DNA from: Halieaceae bacterium UBA6060
GTDB lineage: Bacteria > Pseudomonadota > Gammaproteobacteria > Pseudomonadales > Halieaceae
Assembly (NCBI GenBank): GCA_002428935.1
Contig: DIYG01000141.1
Coordinates: 10,161 to 74,160 of the forward strand
Direction: 5' to 3'
DNA: 64,000 nucleotides
The notes under the pieces were generated by a model that was not told the origin of the DNA, ran no database searches, and saw only the letters and a program-made list of their open reading frames with translations. Made by a program: the position numbers and the translations under genes. Shown here in pieces: positions 8,805 to 17,004 of this stretch; positions within the stretch are counted from its first letter, which is position 1; each line of letters begins with the position of its first letter.

Positions 8805-10928
8805 ATGTCTCGTTTAAGTCTTCTGGTCTCGTTCATGGCTAAAGCCTTGCTACTGGCGTTTGTCGCAGTTCTCTCCCTATCGGCGCGAGGGGAAGAGCCC
8901 CTGCCCGTCAAGGTCGTCGTCCTGAGCATGTTCGAAAACGGAGAACCCCTGGGGGATCGACCCGGCGAACTCCAGCTGTGGTTGGAGCGTAACCCGGGCC
9001 TTCGCGAACTGCCTTTCGCCCTTGGCGAGTACCCCCTGTACTACCGCGATGATGGATTGTTGATTGCTTGTCTGGGTGGCGGCATTCCCAACGCTACGGC
9101 TTCCGCTATGGCCATGGGCCTGGACCCCAGGTTTGACCTGCAGCGCGCCTATTGGTTGATCGCCGGTATCGCTGGCGGCGATCCTGAGGATTTGTCACTT
9201 GGTTCCGCGGCCTGGGCTTCCCATGTGGTAGACGGGGATCTCGTTTATGAAATTGATGCCCGAGAAATTCCCGAGGATTGGCCCTATGGCTTTATACCTT
9301 TGGGAGCGTCGAAACCGGCGGATGGTCCCCAGGATGTCTCCACGGGTTGGACCCTGGATACCATCAGCTTCGCACTCAATACTGATCTTGCCGAATGGGC
9401 CTATCAGCTCACTCGCACGACCGCCTTGCTTGATACCCCGGCCATGCAGGAGTTCCGCGCCCAGTTTGTCGATTATCCCGACGCGCGACGCCCGCCCTTT
9501 GTAACCCGTGGTGAGACCCTCTCGGCGAGCACCTATTGGCATGGCCGCTACTTGAATGACTGGGCCAACGATTGGCTTCGCGCCTATGCGGGCGAAGAGG
9601 CTAATTTCATGACGTCCAATATGGAGGACTCGGGAACTTTGACGGCGCTCCATCGCCTGGGCCGGCTGGGGAAGGTCGATCCGGAGCGGGTTCTTGTTTT
9701 GCGAACCGCCAGCAACTACACCTTTCCGCCGAAGGGACGTAGCGCCGCCTGGAGTACCACCGCAGACTACCCCGACGACGGTCTTGGCGCCCTGGAGAGT
9801 GCCCAGCGTGTAGGTCAGCCCGTGGTGGACGCACTGCTTGAGCATTGGGATCGGTACGAAGAAACGCTGCCGTCACCGGCACCGCGAATTCCGGTGATCT
9901 TCGATACGGATATGGCCATCGACGACTGGGCGGCCTTGTTGTTCCTGGCTCGTCACCCGGCGGTGGATCTGCGAGCGGTAACGGTCGCGGGCAGTGGCGA
10001 GGCCCACTGCGAGCCCGGGGTTCGCAACGCTCTGGCGATTCTCGACCTGGTCGATCCTCACAGCACGGTGCCAGTTTCCTGTGGAGATGCTTACCCACTG
10101 GATGGGTACTTTGTTTTCCCCGTACCCTGGCAGGAAGATATGGATCGGCTTTCCGGTGTGCCTATCACCCCCAGTTCTCGCGCTGGAGATGCGCGTCATG
10201 CGGTGGACTTGCTCCACGCCACGCTGACCGAGAGTGAAGCGCCCGTCACGGTTCTGGCAACGGGGCCGTTAACAAACATCGCCCAGCTCATTAGCAAGCA
10301 CCCAGAGGCCGGGGCCGCCATGGATCGCCTGGTTATTATGGGAGGAGCCCTGGATACGCCGGGAAACATCATCGTGCCGGGGTTTACCGATGACAATCCC
10401 AACAAGCGGGCCGAATGGAATATCTATGTCGATCCTGTCGCCGCAGACCAAGTGCTGCGTTCGGAGCTGCCCATCGAACTTGTTGGTCTGGATGTGACCA
10501 ACACCGTGAAGGTGACCCGTAGCTTTGCAAAGACCTTTAAGTCGCGGGTCGACAATCCCGCCGCCGCCTTCTGGGACAAGGTGCTGGATGCCAATGATTG
10601 GTTCATCGACTCCGGTGAGTATTACTTTTGGGATGTACTGGCCGCGTTGGTCGTTGTGGACCGAGATCAGTTTTGCCAGGGAGACTATTTAGCGCTGGCC
10701 TCTCGTTTTGAAGAAACCGAAAATCCCTGGTGGCCGACTTCTGATCGCAGCATGCCGTCGACGAACGCCGAAGGCTCGTCCCGACGTCACTTTGCGGCCG
10801 AAACTGCCGGGGTGATAGTCGAGCGAGAGGGGGCTGCAAATACCTTGTTCTGTCGTCAGTCCGATGCCGAGGCCGCGTTCGCCTTGTTCCTGGATACTCT
10901 GACCACTCCTGTACCTGTCGAGAAATAG
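8805..10928 (+). CDS. Secreted fusion: NUP domain + inosine/uridine-type nucleoside hydrolase
   Basis: A 707-residue two-domain exported protein. After a signal peptide (hydrophobic run around ALLLAFVAVLSLSARG), residues about 33-350 form a NUP domain paralogous to the preceding lipoprotein (MFENGEPLGD, MGLDPRFDLQRAYWLIAGIAGGDP, EDSGTLTAL, VLRTASNYTFPP). Residues about 360-690 form a nucleoside hydrolase with the calcium/ribose motif DTDMAIDD (D367, D369, D373, D374), ATGPLTNIA and AEWNIYVDP. The distal Asp sits in FWDVLAAL (W609-D610), where protozoan enzymes have a catalytic His before the Asp. Expected chemistry is hydrolysis of nucleosides to base plus ribose. The next gene begins 4 bases after the stop, so the two are probably co-translated. 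Confidence 0.9.
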   Translation: MSRLSLLVSFMAKALLLAFVAVLSLSARGEEPLPVKVVVLSMFENGEPLGDRPGELQLWLERNPGLRELPFALGEYPLYYRDDGLLIACLGGGIPNATASAMAMGLDPRFDLQRAYWLIAGIAGGDPEDLSLGSAAWASHVVDGDLVYEIDAREIPEDWPYGFIPLGASKPADGPQDVSTGWTLDTISFALNTDLAEWAYQLTRTTALLDTPAMQEFRAQFVDYPDARRPPFVTRGETLSASTYWHGRYLNDWANDWLRAYAGEEANFMTSNMEDSGTLTALHRLGRLGKVDPERVLVLRTASNYTFPPKGRSAAWSTTADYPDDGLGALESAQRVGQPVVDALLEHWDRYEETLPSPAPRIPVIFDTDMAIDDWAALLFLARHPAVDLRAVTVAGSGEAHCEPGVRNALAILDLVDPHSTVPVSCGDAYPLDGYFVFPVPWQEDMDRLSGVPITPSSRAGDARHAVDLLHATLTESEAPVTVLATGPLTNIAQLISKHPEAGAAMDRLVIMGGALDTPGNIIVPGFTDDNPNKRAEWNIYVDPVAADQVLRSELPIELVGLDVTNTVKVTRSFAKTFKSRVDNPAAAFWDKVLDANDWFIDSGEYYFWDVLAALVVVDRDQFCQGDYLALASRFEETENPWWPTSDRSMPSTNAEGSSRRHFAAETAGVIVEREGAANTLFCRQSDAEAAFALFLDTLTTPVPVEK

Positions 10929-10932
10929 GCCC

Positions 10933-11982
10933 ATGAGCACGTCTACGAACAGTGGCGACCCCTATGGCCCCGTTACCCAGTGGCTCGCCAAGCTGCCGAA
11001 AGCTGAATTGCACCTCCATATTGATGGCAGCCTACGAGCACCTAGACTGCTTGAACTGGCGGCGAAACACACCGTGCCCTTACCCTACAAGACCGTTGAG
11101 GAAGTAGAGGCCGCCTACAACTTCCAGGATCTGCAGAGCTTTCTGGACCTCTACTATCTGGGCGCATCGGTGCTGCGCGACGCCGACGATTTCTACCTTC
11201 TCATGCAGGACTACCTTGCCGTATGCCGTCGGCAGGGGATTGTTCATTGCGAGATCATGGTGGAACCACAAACCTACGAGCCCCAGGGTGTCGCTCTGGC
11301 CACGGTTCTCGAGGGCTTTAGTCGAGCTATCCGCGAAGCCGAGGAAGGTTGGCAGCAGTCCGTAGGACTCATCCTTAGCTTTCTTCGTCACCTTCCCGAG
11401 GCGGATTGCCTGGCTACTCTTACAGCGGCAGACCCCTATCGAGAGCACTTCGTAGCCATCGGCCTGGCCAGTGCCGAGAAGGATTTTCCTCCGGCCAATT
11501 TCCAGAATCTCTATCGCGCTGCGAAAGAGCGGGGCTATGCCCTAACGGCTCACGCCGGCGAAGAGGGCCCTGCGGCCTTTATCCGCGACGCCCTTTCTTT
11601 GCTGAAGGTGCAGCGTATCGATCACGGCGTGCGCAGCGTAGAGGACGACGCTCTATTGACAGAGTTGGCCAGTTCGCGGGTTCCCTTGACGGTTTGTCCT
11701 TTGTCTAACGTACGACTCTGTGTCTATGAACACATGGCCGAGCACCGAATTCTGGAGCTTCTCGATCGCGGCTTGTGTGTCATGGTGAACTCCGATGATC
11801 CGGCCTATTTTGGCGGCGATCTGTTGGAAAACTTTGCGGCAATGGAACGGGATCTCGGTATGACGCGAGACCAGGGGCTGCAACTGGTGCGAAACAGCTT
11901 TGAGGCAGCTTTTGTCGCCGATGAGAAGCGCCGCGATTTTCTCGCGCAACTGGAAAAGCATCTTGACGACCATCCCGGATAA
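10933..11982 (+). CDS. Adenine deaminase, adenosine-deaminase family (Aah1-like)
   Basis: A 349-residue cytosolic enzyme with no signal peptide. Zinc and catalytic motifs are intact: KAELHLHIDGSL, AHAGEEGP, RIDHGVRS, VCPLSNVRLCV and NSDDPAYFGG. The pattern YNFQDLQSFLDLYYLGASVL and the PQTYEPQGV segment match the bacterial/fungal adenine deaminase branch better than true adenosine deaminases. Expected reaction: adenine to hypoxanthine plus ammonia. This fits the upstream secreted hydrolase, which would release adenine. An adenosine deaminase activity cannot be excluded by sequence alone. Confidence 0.85.
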   Translation: MSTSTNSGDPYGPVTQWLAKLPKAELHLHIDGSLRAPRLLELAAKHTVPLPYKTVEEVEAAYNFQDLQSFLDLYYLGASVLRDADDFYLLMQDYLAVCRRQGIVHCEIMVEPQTYEPQGVALATVLEGFSRAIREAEEGWQQSVGLILSFLRHLPEADCLATLTAADPYREHFVAIGLASAEKDFPPANFQNLYRAAKERGYALTAHAGEEGPAAFIRDALSLLKVQRIDHGVRSVEDDALLTELASSRVPLTVCPLSNVRLCVYEHMAEHRILELLDRGLCVMVNSDDPAYFGGDLLENFAAMERDLGMTRDQGLQLVRNSFEAAFVADEKRRDFLAQLEKHLDDHPG

Positions 11983-13174
11983 AGCGGAAGCCGCCGAGGG
12001 TTCAACACCTTCCCCGCGGGTTGCGGTGCTTCTGGCAGGTTTGCTGGTTTGTTGCACCGTGTTGGGTCTGGCTGGTACGGATCTGGTGTTACCGGCGGTG
12101 CCCACCCTTCCCGAGGCCCTTGGGGGCTCTGTATCCCAAGCTCAGTTGGTTCTTGCGACCTTTGCCGCGGGCACCGGCGTTGGATTGCTCCTTTTCGGCG
12201 AGTTGGGTGCTCGCTTTGAGCATAGACACATGCTCAGCGTCGCGTTGCTGGCCTACGGCCTGTTGTCGGCGAGCGCTGCCTTGGCCGACTCCCTGTTTTT
12301 ACTGATTGCTCTGCGTTTTCTTCAGGGTGTAGCGGCGGCCTGCGCGGCGGTGGTCACCCCGGGTATCGTGCGAGCTCTGTTCGATGAGCAGGGGGCTCTG
12401 CGCGCCCTGGGCGTGCTCGGCAGCCTTGAATCTCTGGCGCCGGCTATTGCGCCGGTCATCGGTGTTTGGTTGCTGCACGCTTATGGTTGGAGTGCATCCT
12501 TCTGGGTCACGGCGCTCCTCGCGGTGTTGCTTGCCGTTCTGGTGGTGGCCGTTGGCAGACTCATTCCTCAGGTTCGCGGTAATCCCTCCCGTCTGGGTTA
12601 TTTGTTGCTCCTGGGAAACCCGACTTTTCAGCGCTATGCCTTAAGCCAGGGTTTTAGTCTTGGCTCGCTGTTGGTGTTTGTTTTCGCCATGCCCACAGTG
12701 TATGTGGTCGCCTTTGGAGGCGAGATTCGCGATTTCATCGTGATGCAGATAATGGGTATATCCACCTATATCTTGGCGGCGAACCTCTCCAGTGTCCTTG
12801 TAAAACGTTGGGGCGCGGAGCGTGTGATTTTTTGGGGCAGTGTACTGGCCCTCTTTGGCAGCGTGGCGACCCTTGCCTATGCGCTTGCCGGTGGCCGAGA
12901 GCCCTGGGTGATCTGGTGTTTGTTTCTCCCTTTCAATATGGGCTTTGGCTTTCGCGGGCCACCGAGCTTTTATCTGGGGCTACAGGCTTCCCAGGGAGAC
13001 GATGCAAGGGCCTCGGCCCTTATCATTCTCTATGTCATGTTGGTTACCGCGGGGGCGACCGCCCTTTTGGCGCCGGTGGTGGCCCAGGGCCTGGCCCCGG
13101 CGGCGCTGGTGGCGAGTATCCTCGGTGCCGTATCTATCGCACTCCTTTGGATGTTTCCCCCTCTTAATCCGTAA
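11921..13174 (+). CDS. MFS transporter, Bcr/CflA type
   Basis: About 417 residues with 12 predicted helices and the DHA1 pattern GTDLVLPAVPTLPEALGGS in helix 1, then FLQGVAAACAAVVTPGIVRALFD in the fourth helix region. Relatives export drugs, and some export purines or nucleosides; the latter would suit this locus. The start is uncertain. ATG 11921 overlaps the deaminase gene by 62 bases, TTG 11963 has a purine-rich leader, and a GTG at 12026 would begin just before helix 1. The overlap implies translational coupling to the adenine deaminase gene. Confidence 0.8.
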   Translation: MRSAAIFSRNWKSILTTIPDKAEAAEGSTPSPRVAVLLAGLLVCCTVLGLAGTDLVLPAVPTLPEALGGSVSQAQLVLATFAAGTGVGLLLFGELGARFEHRHMLSVALLAYGLLSASAALADSLFLLIALRFLQGVAAACAAVVTPGIVRALFDEQGALRALGVLGSLESLAPAIAPVIGVWLLHAYGWSASFWVTALLAVLLAVLVVAVGRLIPQVRGNPSRLGYLLLLGNPTFQRYALSQGFSLGSLLVFVFAMPTVYVVAFGGEIRDFIVMQIMGISTYILAANLSSVLVKRWGAERVIFWGSVLALFGSVATLAYALAGGREPWVIWCLFLPFNMGFGFRGPPSFYLGLQASQGDDARASALIILYVMLVTAGATALLAPVVAQGLAPAALVASILGAVSIALLWMFPPLNP

Positions 13175-13229
13175 GGGGAGACCAACGAAGAGCGGTTAAT
13201 GCCAAACTCATAACACGACGCTTCAAGAA

Positions 13230-13302
13230 AAACCGCTTTTTGGCAAGACGCTTTTACGCAAGAGGCTTTTACGCAAAAAAAGTTTCTACGCAAAAAGCTT
13301 TC
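13230..13302. repeat. 15-bp imperfect tandem repeat between convergent genes
   Basis: Units: AAACCGCTTTTTGGC (13230), AAGACGCTTTTACGC (13245), AAGAGGCTTTTACGC (13260), a 17-base variant at 13275-13291 ending CTACGC, and a partial fifth copy with AAAAAGCTTTC. It lies between the stop of the MFS gene and the stop of the DUF547 gene. The A- and T-rich units could help end transcription from both sides, but no classic hairpin plus T-run is evident. Confidence 0.7.
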
Positions 13303-14212
13303 AGGGAAGCTTATTCAGAGCCCAGTCGTAGTCCAGAAAATCCACGGTTAGGGTGCCGGCGCGAAGCTGCGCTTCGGCATCAGGGCCGAGCTTAAGCGCA
13401 TCCGCGTAAAGAGCCAGAAACTCCTCTAGGGTATCGGCATTACGCCAGCCTTGCTCAAAGTCGCCCCGATACCAATCAAAGATTGACGAGATCTGCAGGC
13501 CATCTTTCGTAACGCGATTTCGGCTCTCGTCTGCGAGAAAGGAGTGAGTCTGCTCCTCCAGCTGGGCATCAAGGCGCTCGGCGACAAAGGCTTCCTGTCG
13601 CAAGGCCGGGCAGCCGATGCTGGCGCAGTTTACGGCGAAATGGATCCGGGGTTCGTCGAAACGACCGGGATCCCTGATGGTGCCGTGTTCAATGTCATCG
13701 AGGCTCATCTCGGTCCCGAACAGGGTGACGATGTCTTTTTTCCAGGGGGTGAACAGAAAGTTGCCGAGGTCGCGAATGGATTCAATGTCCGGCCAGGCGG
13801 AGAGAATGAGCTTTACGGTCCAGGCGTTGTAAGCGTTGATTAGAAACGCCAGTTGCTCCGCAGACTCCCAACGCTGAAAGTCTGCTTTGTCGACGCTGGC
13901 CAGGCTGGCGAGATAACTATCCAGCGCTGCTTCCCGATCGCTGAAGCAATCGTAGTCGGCTGCGGTGCTGTTCCCATCGTTAACGGGAACTACGCAGCGC
14001 TCGAGCAAAGCGCTCCAAGCGCTGTGCTGATGGTCCTCGTAAGCTGGAGCGGTGCTCTGGGCCATGGCCCGTTGGCAACCCAGGCTAAAGCTTGCGATGG
14101 TCAGGATGCAGCCAAACCAGGCCAGGGCGATGCGCTTTAGGGCAGGGCGCTGACGCCCCTGACGCAGGTAAATGGCACTGCAGGTTTTCTGCAGTGATAT
14201 CCGGGTATCCAT
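13301..14212 (-). CDS. DUF547 protein with signal peptide
   Basis: A 303-residue exported protein. Start at ATG 14212 with GAGACGG upstream; the longer frame to 14353 looks spurious. Signal region: ALAWFGCILTIASFSLGCQRAMAQ. The DUF547 core is clear: EQLAFLINAYNAWTVKLIL, the HFAVNCASIGCPALR block and a late IFDWYRGDF. The biochemical role of DUF547 is unknown to me. It is convergent with the MFS gene and lies downstream of the globin gene on the same strand. Confidence 0.85.
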   Translation of the reverse strand: MDTRISLQKTCSAIYLRQGRQRPALKRIALAWFGCILTIASFSLGCQRAMAQSTAPAYEDHQHSAWSALLERCVVPVNDGNSTAADYDCFSDREAALDSYLASLASVDKADFQRWESAEQLAFLINAYNAWTVKLILSAWPDIESIRDLGNFLFTPWKKDIVTLFGTEMSLDDIEHGTIRDPGRFDEPRIHFAVNCASIGCPALRQEAFVAERLDAQLEEQTHSFLADESRNRVTKDGLQISSIFDWYRGDFEQGWRNADTLEEFLALYADALKLGPDAEAQLRAGTLTVDFLDYDWALNKLP

Positions 14213-14286
14213 GATCCGTCTCGATATTTGTGACACCCCTATGAGTGGCGAGAATCCGGATAGTTCAATGGGGATACGCTCTAAGC

Positions 14287-14712
14287 TTATTCCACCGGGT
14301 GGGTGTAGGCGTATTGGAGATAGGTAATGCCGGGTGCCAGGGTCAGTCGCCACGCCAGCTCGACCTCGCGGTTGAAACCGGGGTCAAGTTCGGCAACGGT
14401 TTGCAAAAGGCTGTCCAGCCAGAGCTCGTAAAGCTTGGGGGGAATGTTATGTGCTTTGGGACCGTGGACCCTAGCGAGGACTTCCATTTGCGGCGAGGCT
14501 TGTTTGTGTCGTGCAAAGTCCAGTAGGGAAGTGAACGAGTCGTGAAGCATGGTTTTCTGTCGACTCATATCCGTATTGGCAAACCGTTCGGCGATTTCCG
14601 AGGAACTGGCCAGGAACAGGTCGTAGAATCGCTCCACGAACTTTGGATTGTAGGCACCCTGACCCAGAATCCGGATGTAGCTTTCAGCAAATACTTTGTC
14701 GTATGGGTCCAT
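14287..14712 (-). CDS. Single-domain globin
   Basis: A 141-residue globin-fold protein. Recognisable globin elements include FVERFYDLFL and AERFANTDMSRQKTML in the B-to-E region, followed by LARVHGPKAHNIPPKLYELWLDSL, where a His would be the proximal haem ligand. Start at 14712 has GGAG with proper spacing (14716-14722). Expected roles are oxygen or NO binding and redox sensing. It lies 74 bases upstream of the DUF547 start and may share its transcript. Confidence 0.8.
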   Translation of the reverse strand: MDPYDKVFAESYIRILGQGAYNPKFVERFYDLFLASSSEIAERFANTDMSRQKTMLHDSFTSLLDFARHKQASPQMEVLARVHGPKAHNIPPKLYELWLDSLLQTVAELDPGFNREVELAWRLTLAPGITYLQYAYTHPVE

Positions 14713-14911
14713 GATGACTCTCCGTGACGTCATGGCTGCACAGCGGTGCGGGTTTACCGTCTTATCCCCGGCCTGGTTTCGATCCTGACCGGGGTCGCCG
14801 AGCTAGCGGTAACTGAGACAGTCTCTACCTAAGACTATCGATGAATTGCGGGCGCACGGATCACTGTGCCATCTTGAAACGGTGTTCGCGGCGGGTCAAC
14901 GAGGGAGAGCT

Positions 14912-15817
14912 ATGGATGTACCGCTTATTGATTGCGATCAAAACAAACGTTCGGATGGGGATATTGCCGCCGAGATTGATGATGCCCTAAGCAACATCGG
15001 ATTTATGGCGTTGACGCATCTGGGTTTAGAGCGCGCGGCGGTTGATAATGCCTTCGCCATCTCCAAAGACTTCTTTTCCCTGGACGCCGAGGTGAAGCAG
15101 CGCTGCGCTTACGGTGCTGCGGCGGAGAATTTCGGCTATCAGGGAATGCTTGAGGAAAGTCTCGATCCCCGGACACCGGCGGATCTTAAAGAGACCTTCA
15201 CCATGCGAAACATTCTCGGCGGGGCCATTGATAGAGAACGTTGGCCGAGTGAGGCATTCGCGCGAAGCGTAGCTGCTTTCTACAGACAAGCGCTGATGGC
15301 TTCGGAGCGCTTACAACGACTGCTCTCCCTTGCCCTTGGGGTTTCCGAAGAGTACTTCGTGCAGCGTCACACGGGGGAGAACATCACCCTGCGACTGCTC
15401 CACTATCCGCCGGTCATGGCAGACCGTGTGGCTGCGGAGCAAATGGGGGCAGGCGCTCATACGGACTACGGGATGCTCACCTTGCTCCTTCAGGACGATG
15501 TGGGAGGTCTCCAGGTGCAATCGGAGGATGGGGCCTGGCACGACGTGGCACCGCGGCCCGACGCCATAGTGATTAATTCGGGGGATCTTCTGGAACGCTG
15601 GAGTAACGGGCGTTATCGCTCGACCTGTCATAGGGTGCTCCCACGCTCTTCAACGCGGGATCGGTACTCCATTGCTTTATTTGTCGATCCTGATAGCGAT
15701 GTACAGGTCGAGGCCCTCGCTTCCTGCGTGAGCCAAGGTAATCCCGCCCGTTGGCCACCCACTACCGCCGGGGTTCATCTCCAAGAAAAAATTGAGGCTA
15801 CGCACCTTGCCAGTTGA
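14912..15817 (+). CDS. 2-oxoglutarate/Fe(II) oxygenase, isopenicillin-N-synthase-like
   Basis: A 301-residue cytosolic enzyme. The N-terminal DIOX_N-like part (VPLIDCDQNKRSDG, IGFMALTHLGL) is followed by the Fe ligands HTD (in GAGAHTDYGMLTLL) and a distal His in RYRSTCHRVLP, then the 2-oxoglutarate-binding Arg region RDRYSIALF. Start at ATG 14912 with GGGAGAG upstream. The substrate is unknown; relatives include gibberellin-type and xanthine- or pyrimidine-acting oxygenases. The MFS gene follows with overlap. Confidence 0.85.
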   Translation: MDVPLIDCDQNKRSDGDIAAEIDDALSNIGFMALTHLGLERAAVDNAFAISKDFFSLDAEVKQRCAYGAAAENFGYQGMLEESLDPRTPADLKETFTMRNILGGAIDRERWPSEAFARSVAAFYRQALMASERLQRLLSLALGVSEEYFVQRHTGENITLRLLHYPPVMADRVAAEQMGAGAHTDYGMLTLLLQDDVGGLQVQSEDGAWHDVAPRPDAIVINSGDLLERWSNGRYRSTCHRVLPRSSTRDRYSIALFVDPDSDVQVEALASCVSQGNPARWPPTTAGVHLQEKIEATHLAS

Positions 15818-17000
15818 AACAAAGCGGGCGAGCGCGCTCAAAGGCATGCTTGCACACCCGGGCTTATTGCTTGTGGGGGCCGCGGCGTTTTCCATGTCGA
15901 CCTTGTTCAGCGCCTTGAAGCCGGTGCTCCTCGCCCGACTGTTGGAGGAAACCTCCTGGAGCGAAGGCTTTGTGGGACTGGTGGTTGCGATGCCCTTTAT
16001 CGGCATCGCTGTGGCGTCGCTGCTGTACTATTTTCGTCCCCCGCGGGCGGCGTTGCGTCACCTGGCCATGGCCTACGGTCTGCTTCTGGTGCTTGCGGAA
16101 TTGCTGAGCGCCAAGGTTTTTCATCACGCTAGTTGGCTTTTACCGCTGCAGTTTGTCGCTGGCTTTGCCGTCGGTGCCCTCATGGCGGGGACCTCCAGGC
16201 TGGTAGCCGTGAGTGCCTGCCCCGACGAGAGTTTCGGTTTCATTGATATGCTCGCCGTGACGATGATGTCCGTGATGGTCGCTGCCGTGGGTGCCGCTGT
16301 CGCCGCGTCGGGAGTTCGCGGTGGCTACCTCCTCGCGGCGGGGCTTTGTGCGGCCTACGCCCTGTTGATTGCCTTGTTCAAAGAGCCTAAGAGTCTGCTG
16401 GTACACCACGACCACGCCATGCCTTTACCGCAGGTGGGTTTGCGTCCCATAGCTGTTATCTCCATGGGTGTTTTGTTCGTCACCTGCAGCGGGGTTGGCT
16501 TTGCGTTTATGTTCACCCTGGCGGCGGATCTGGGCCTGGGCTACGACGTGGCGGGGGAGCGGATCGGTCTGCTGTTGCTGTTCTCAGCCTTGGCCTGCCA
16601 GGTGGGTGGTTGGGCCAGCGGTCGATTCGGTCCGCGCTATCCGCTCCTTGGCGCGTTTACCGCTTGCGCAGGCGGTTGGTGGCTCGCGGTCCACGCCAAT
16701 AGTCTAGGGATGTTTTTTCTTGGTTTGATTCCCGCCGTTTGTGCGCTTCAGTTCACCTTTCCCATACTTCTGGCATTGGCTGGCTCCCTTGATGAGCACG
16801 GCCACTGGGCGGGCATAGGGGCACCGCTCGTCACCAGCGGCTTTGCCTGGGCCGCAGTGTTAGCGGGTGTGGTGGTACAGAACTTTAGCGTGGAGGCTCT
16901 GGGAACGACCAGTGCTTTGGGTATGTTCCTTTGCGTTCTCCTGCTCTGGCCCGCGACGGCGGCGCCAGCGGTGGGCCCAATAGCTAACGCGCCTGTCTAG
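15807..17000 (+). CDS. MFS transporter
   Basis: About 397 residues with 12 hydrophobic helices. No specific subfamily recognised. The start is a choice: TTG 15807 has GAGG nine bases upstream and overlaps the oxygenase stop, while ATG 15846 begins right at the first helix (MLAHPGLLLVGAAAF). The overlap with the oxygenase suggests that the two are co-translated, and the transporter may carry that enzyme's substrate or product. Confidence 0.75.
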   Translation: MPVETKRASALKGMLAHPGLLLVGAAAFSMSTLFSALKPVLLARLLEETSWSEGFVGLVVAMPFIGIAVASLLYYFRPPRAALRHLAMAYGLLLVLAELLSAKVFHHASWLLPLQFVAGFAVGALMAGTSRLVAVSACPDESFGFIDMLAVTMMSVMVAAVGAAVAASGVRGGYLLAAGLCAAYALLIALFKEPKSLLVHHDHAMPLPQVGLRPIAVISMGVLFVTCSGVGFAFMFTLAADLGLGYDVAGERIGLLLLFSALACQVGGWASGRFGPRYPLLGAFTACAGGWWLAVHANSLGMFFLGLIPAVCALQFTFPILLALAGSLDEHGHWAGIGAPLVTSGFAWAAVLAGVVVQNFSVEALGTTSALGMFLCVLLLWPATAAPAVGPIANAPV

Positions 17001-17004
17001 TTCC

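Noticed and set aside
13030..13293. Minus-strand ORF ending in KASCV-like repeats
   Set aside because: Most of it is the shadow of the MFS gene; only the tandem repeat extends it.
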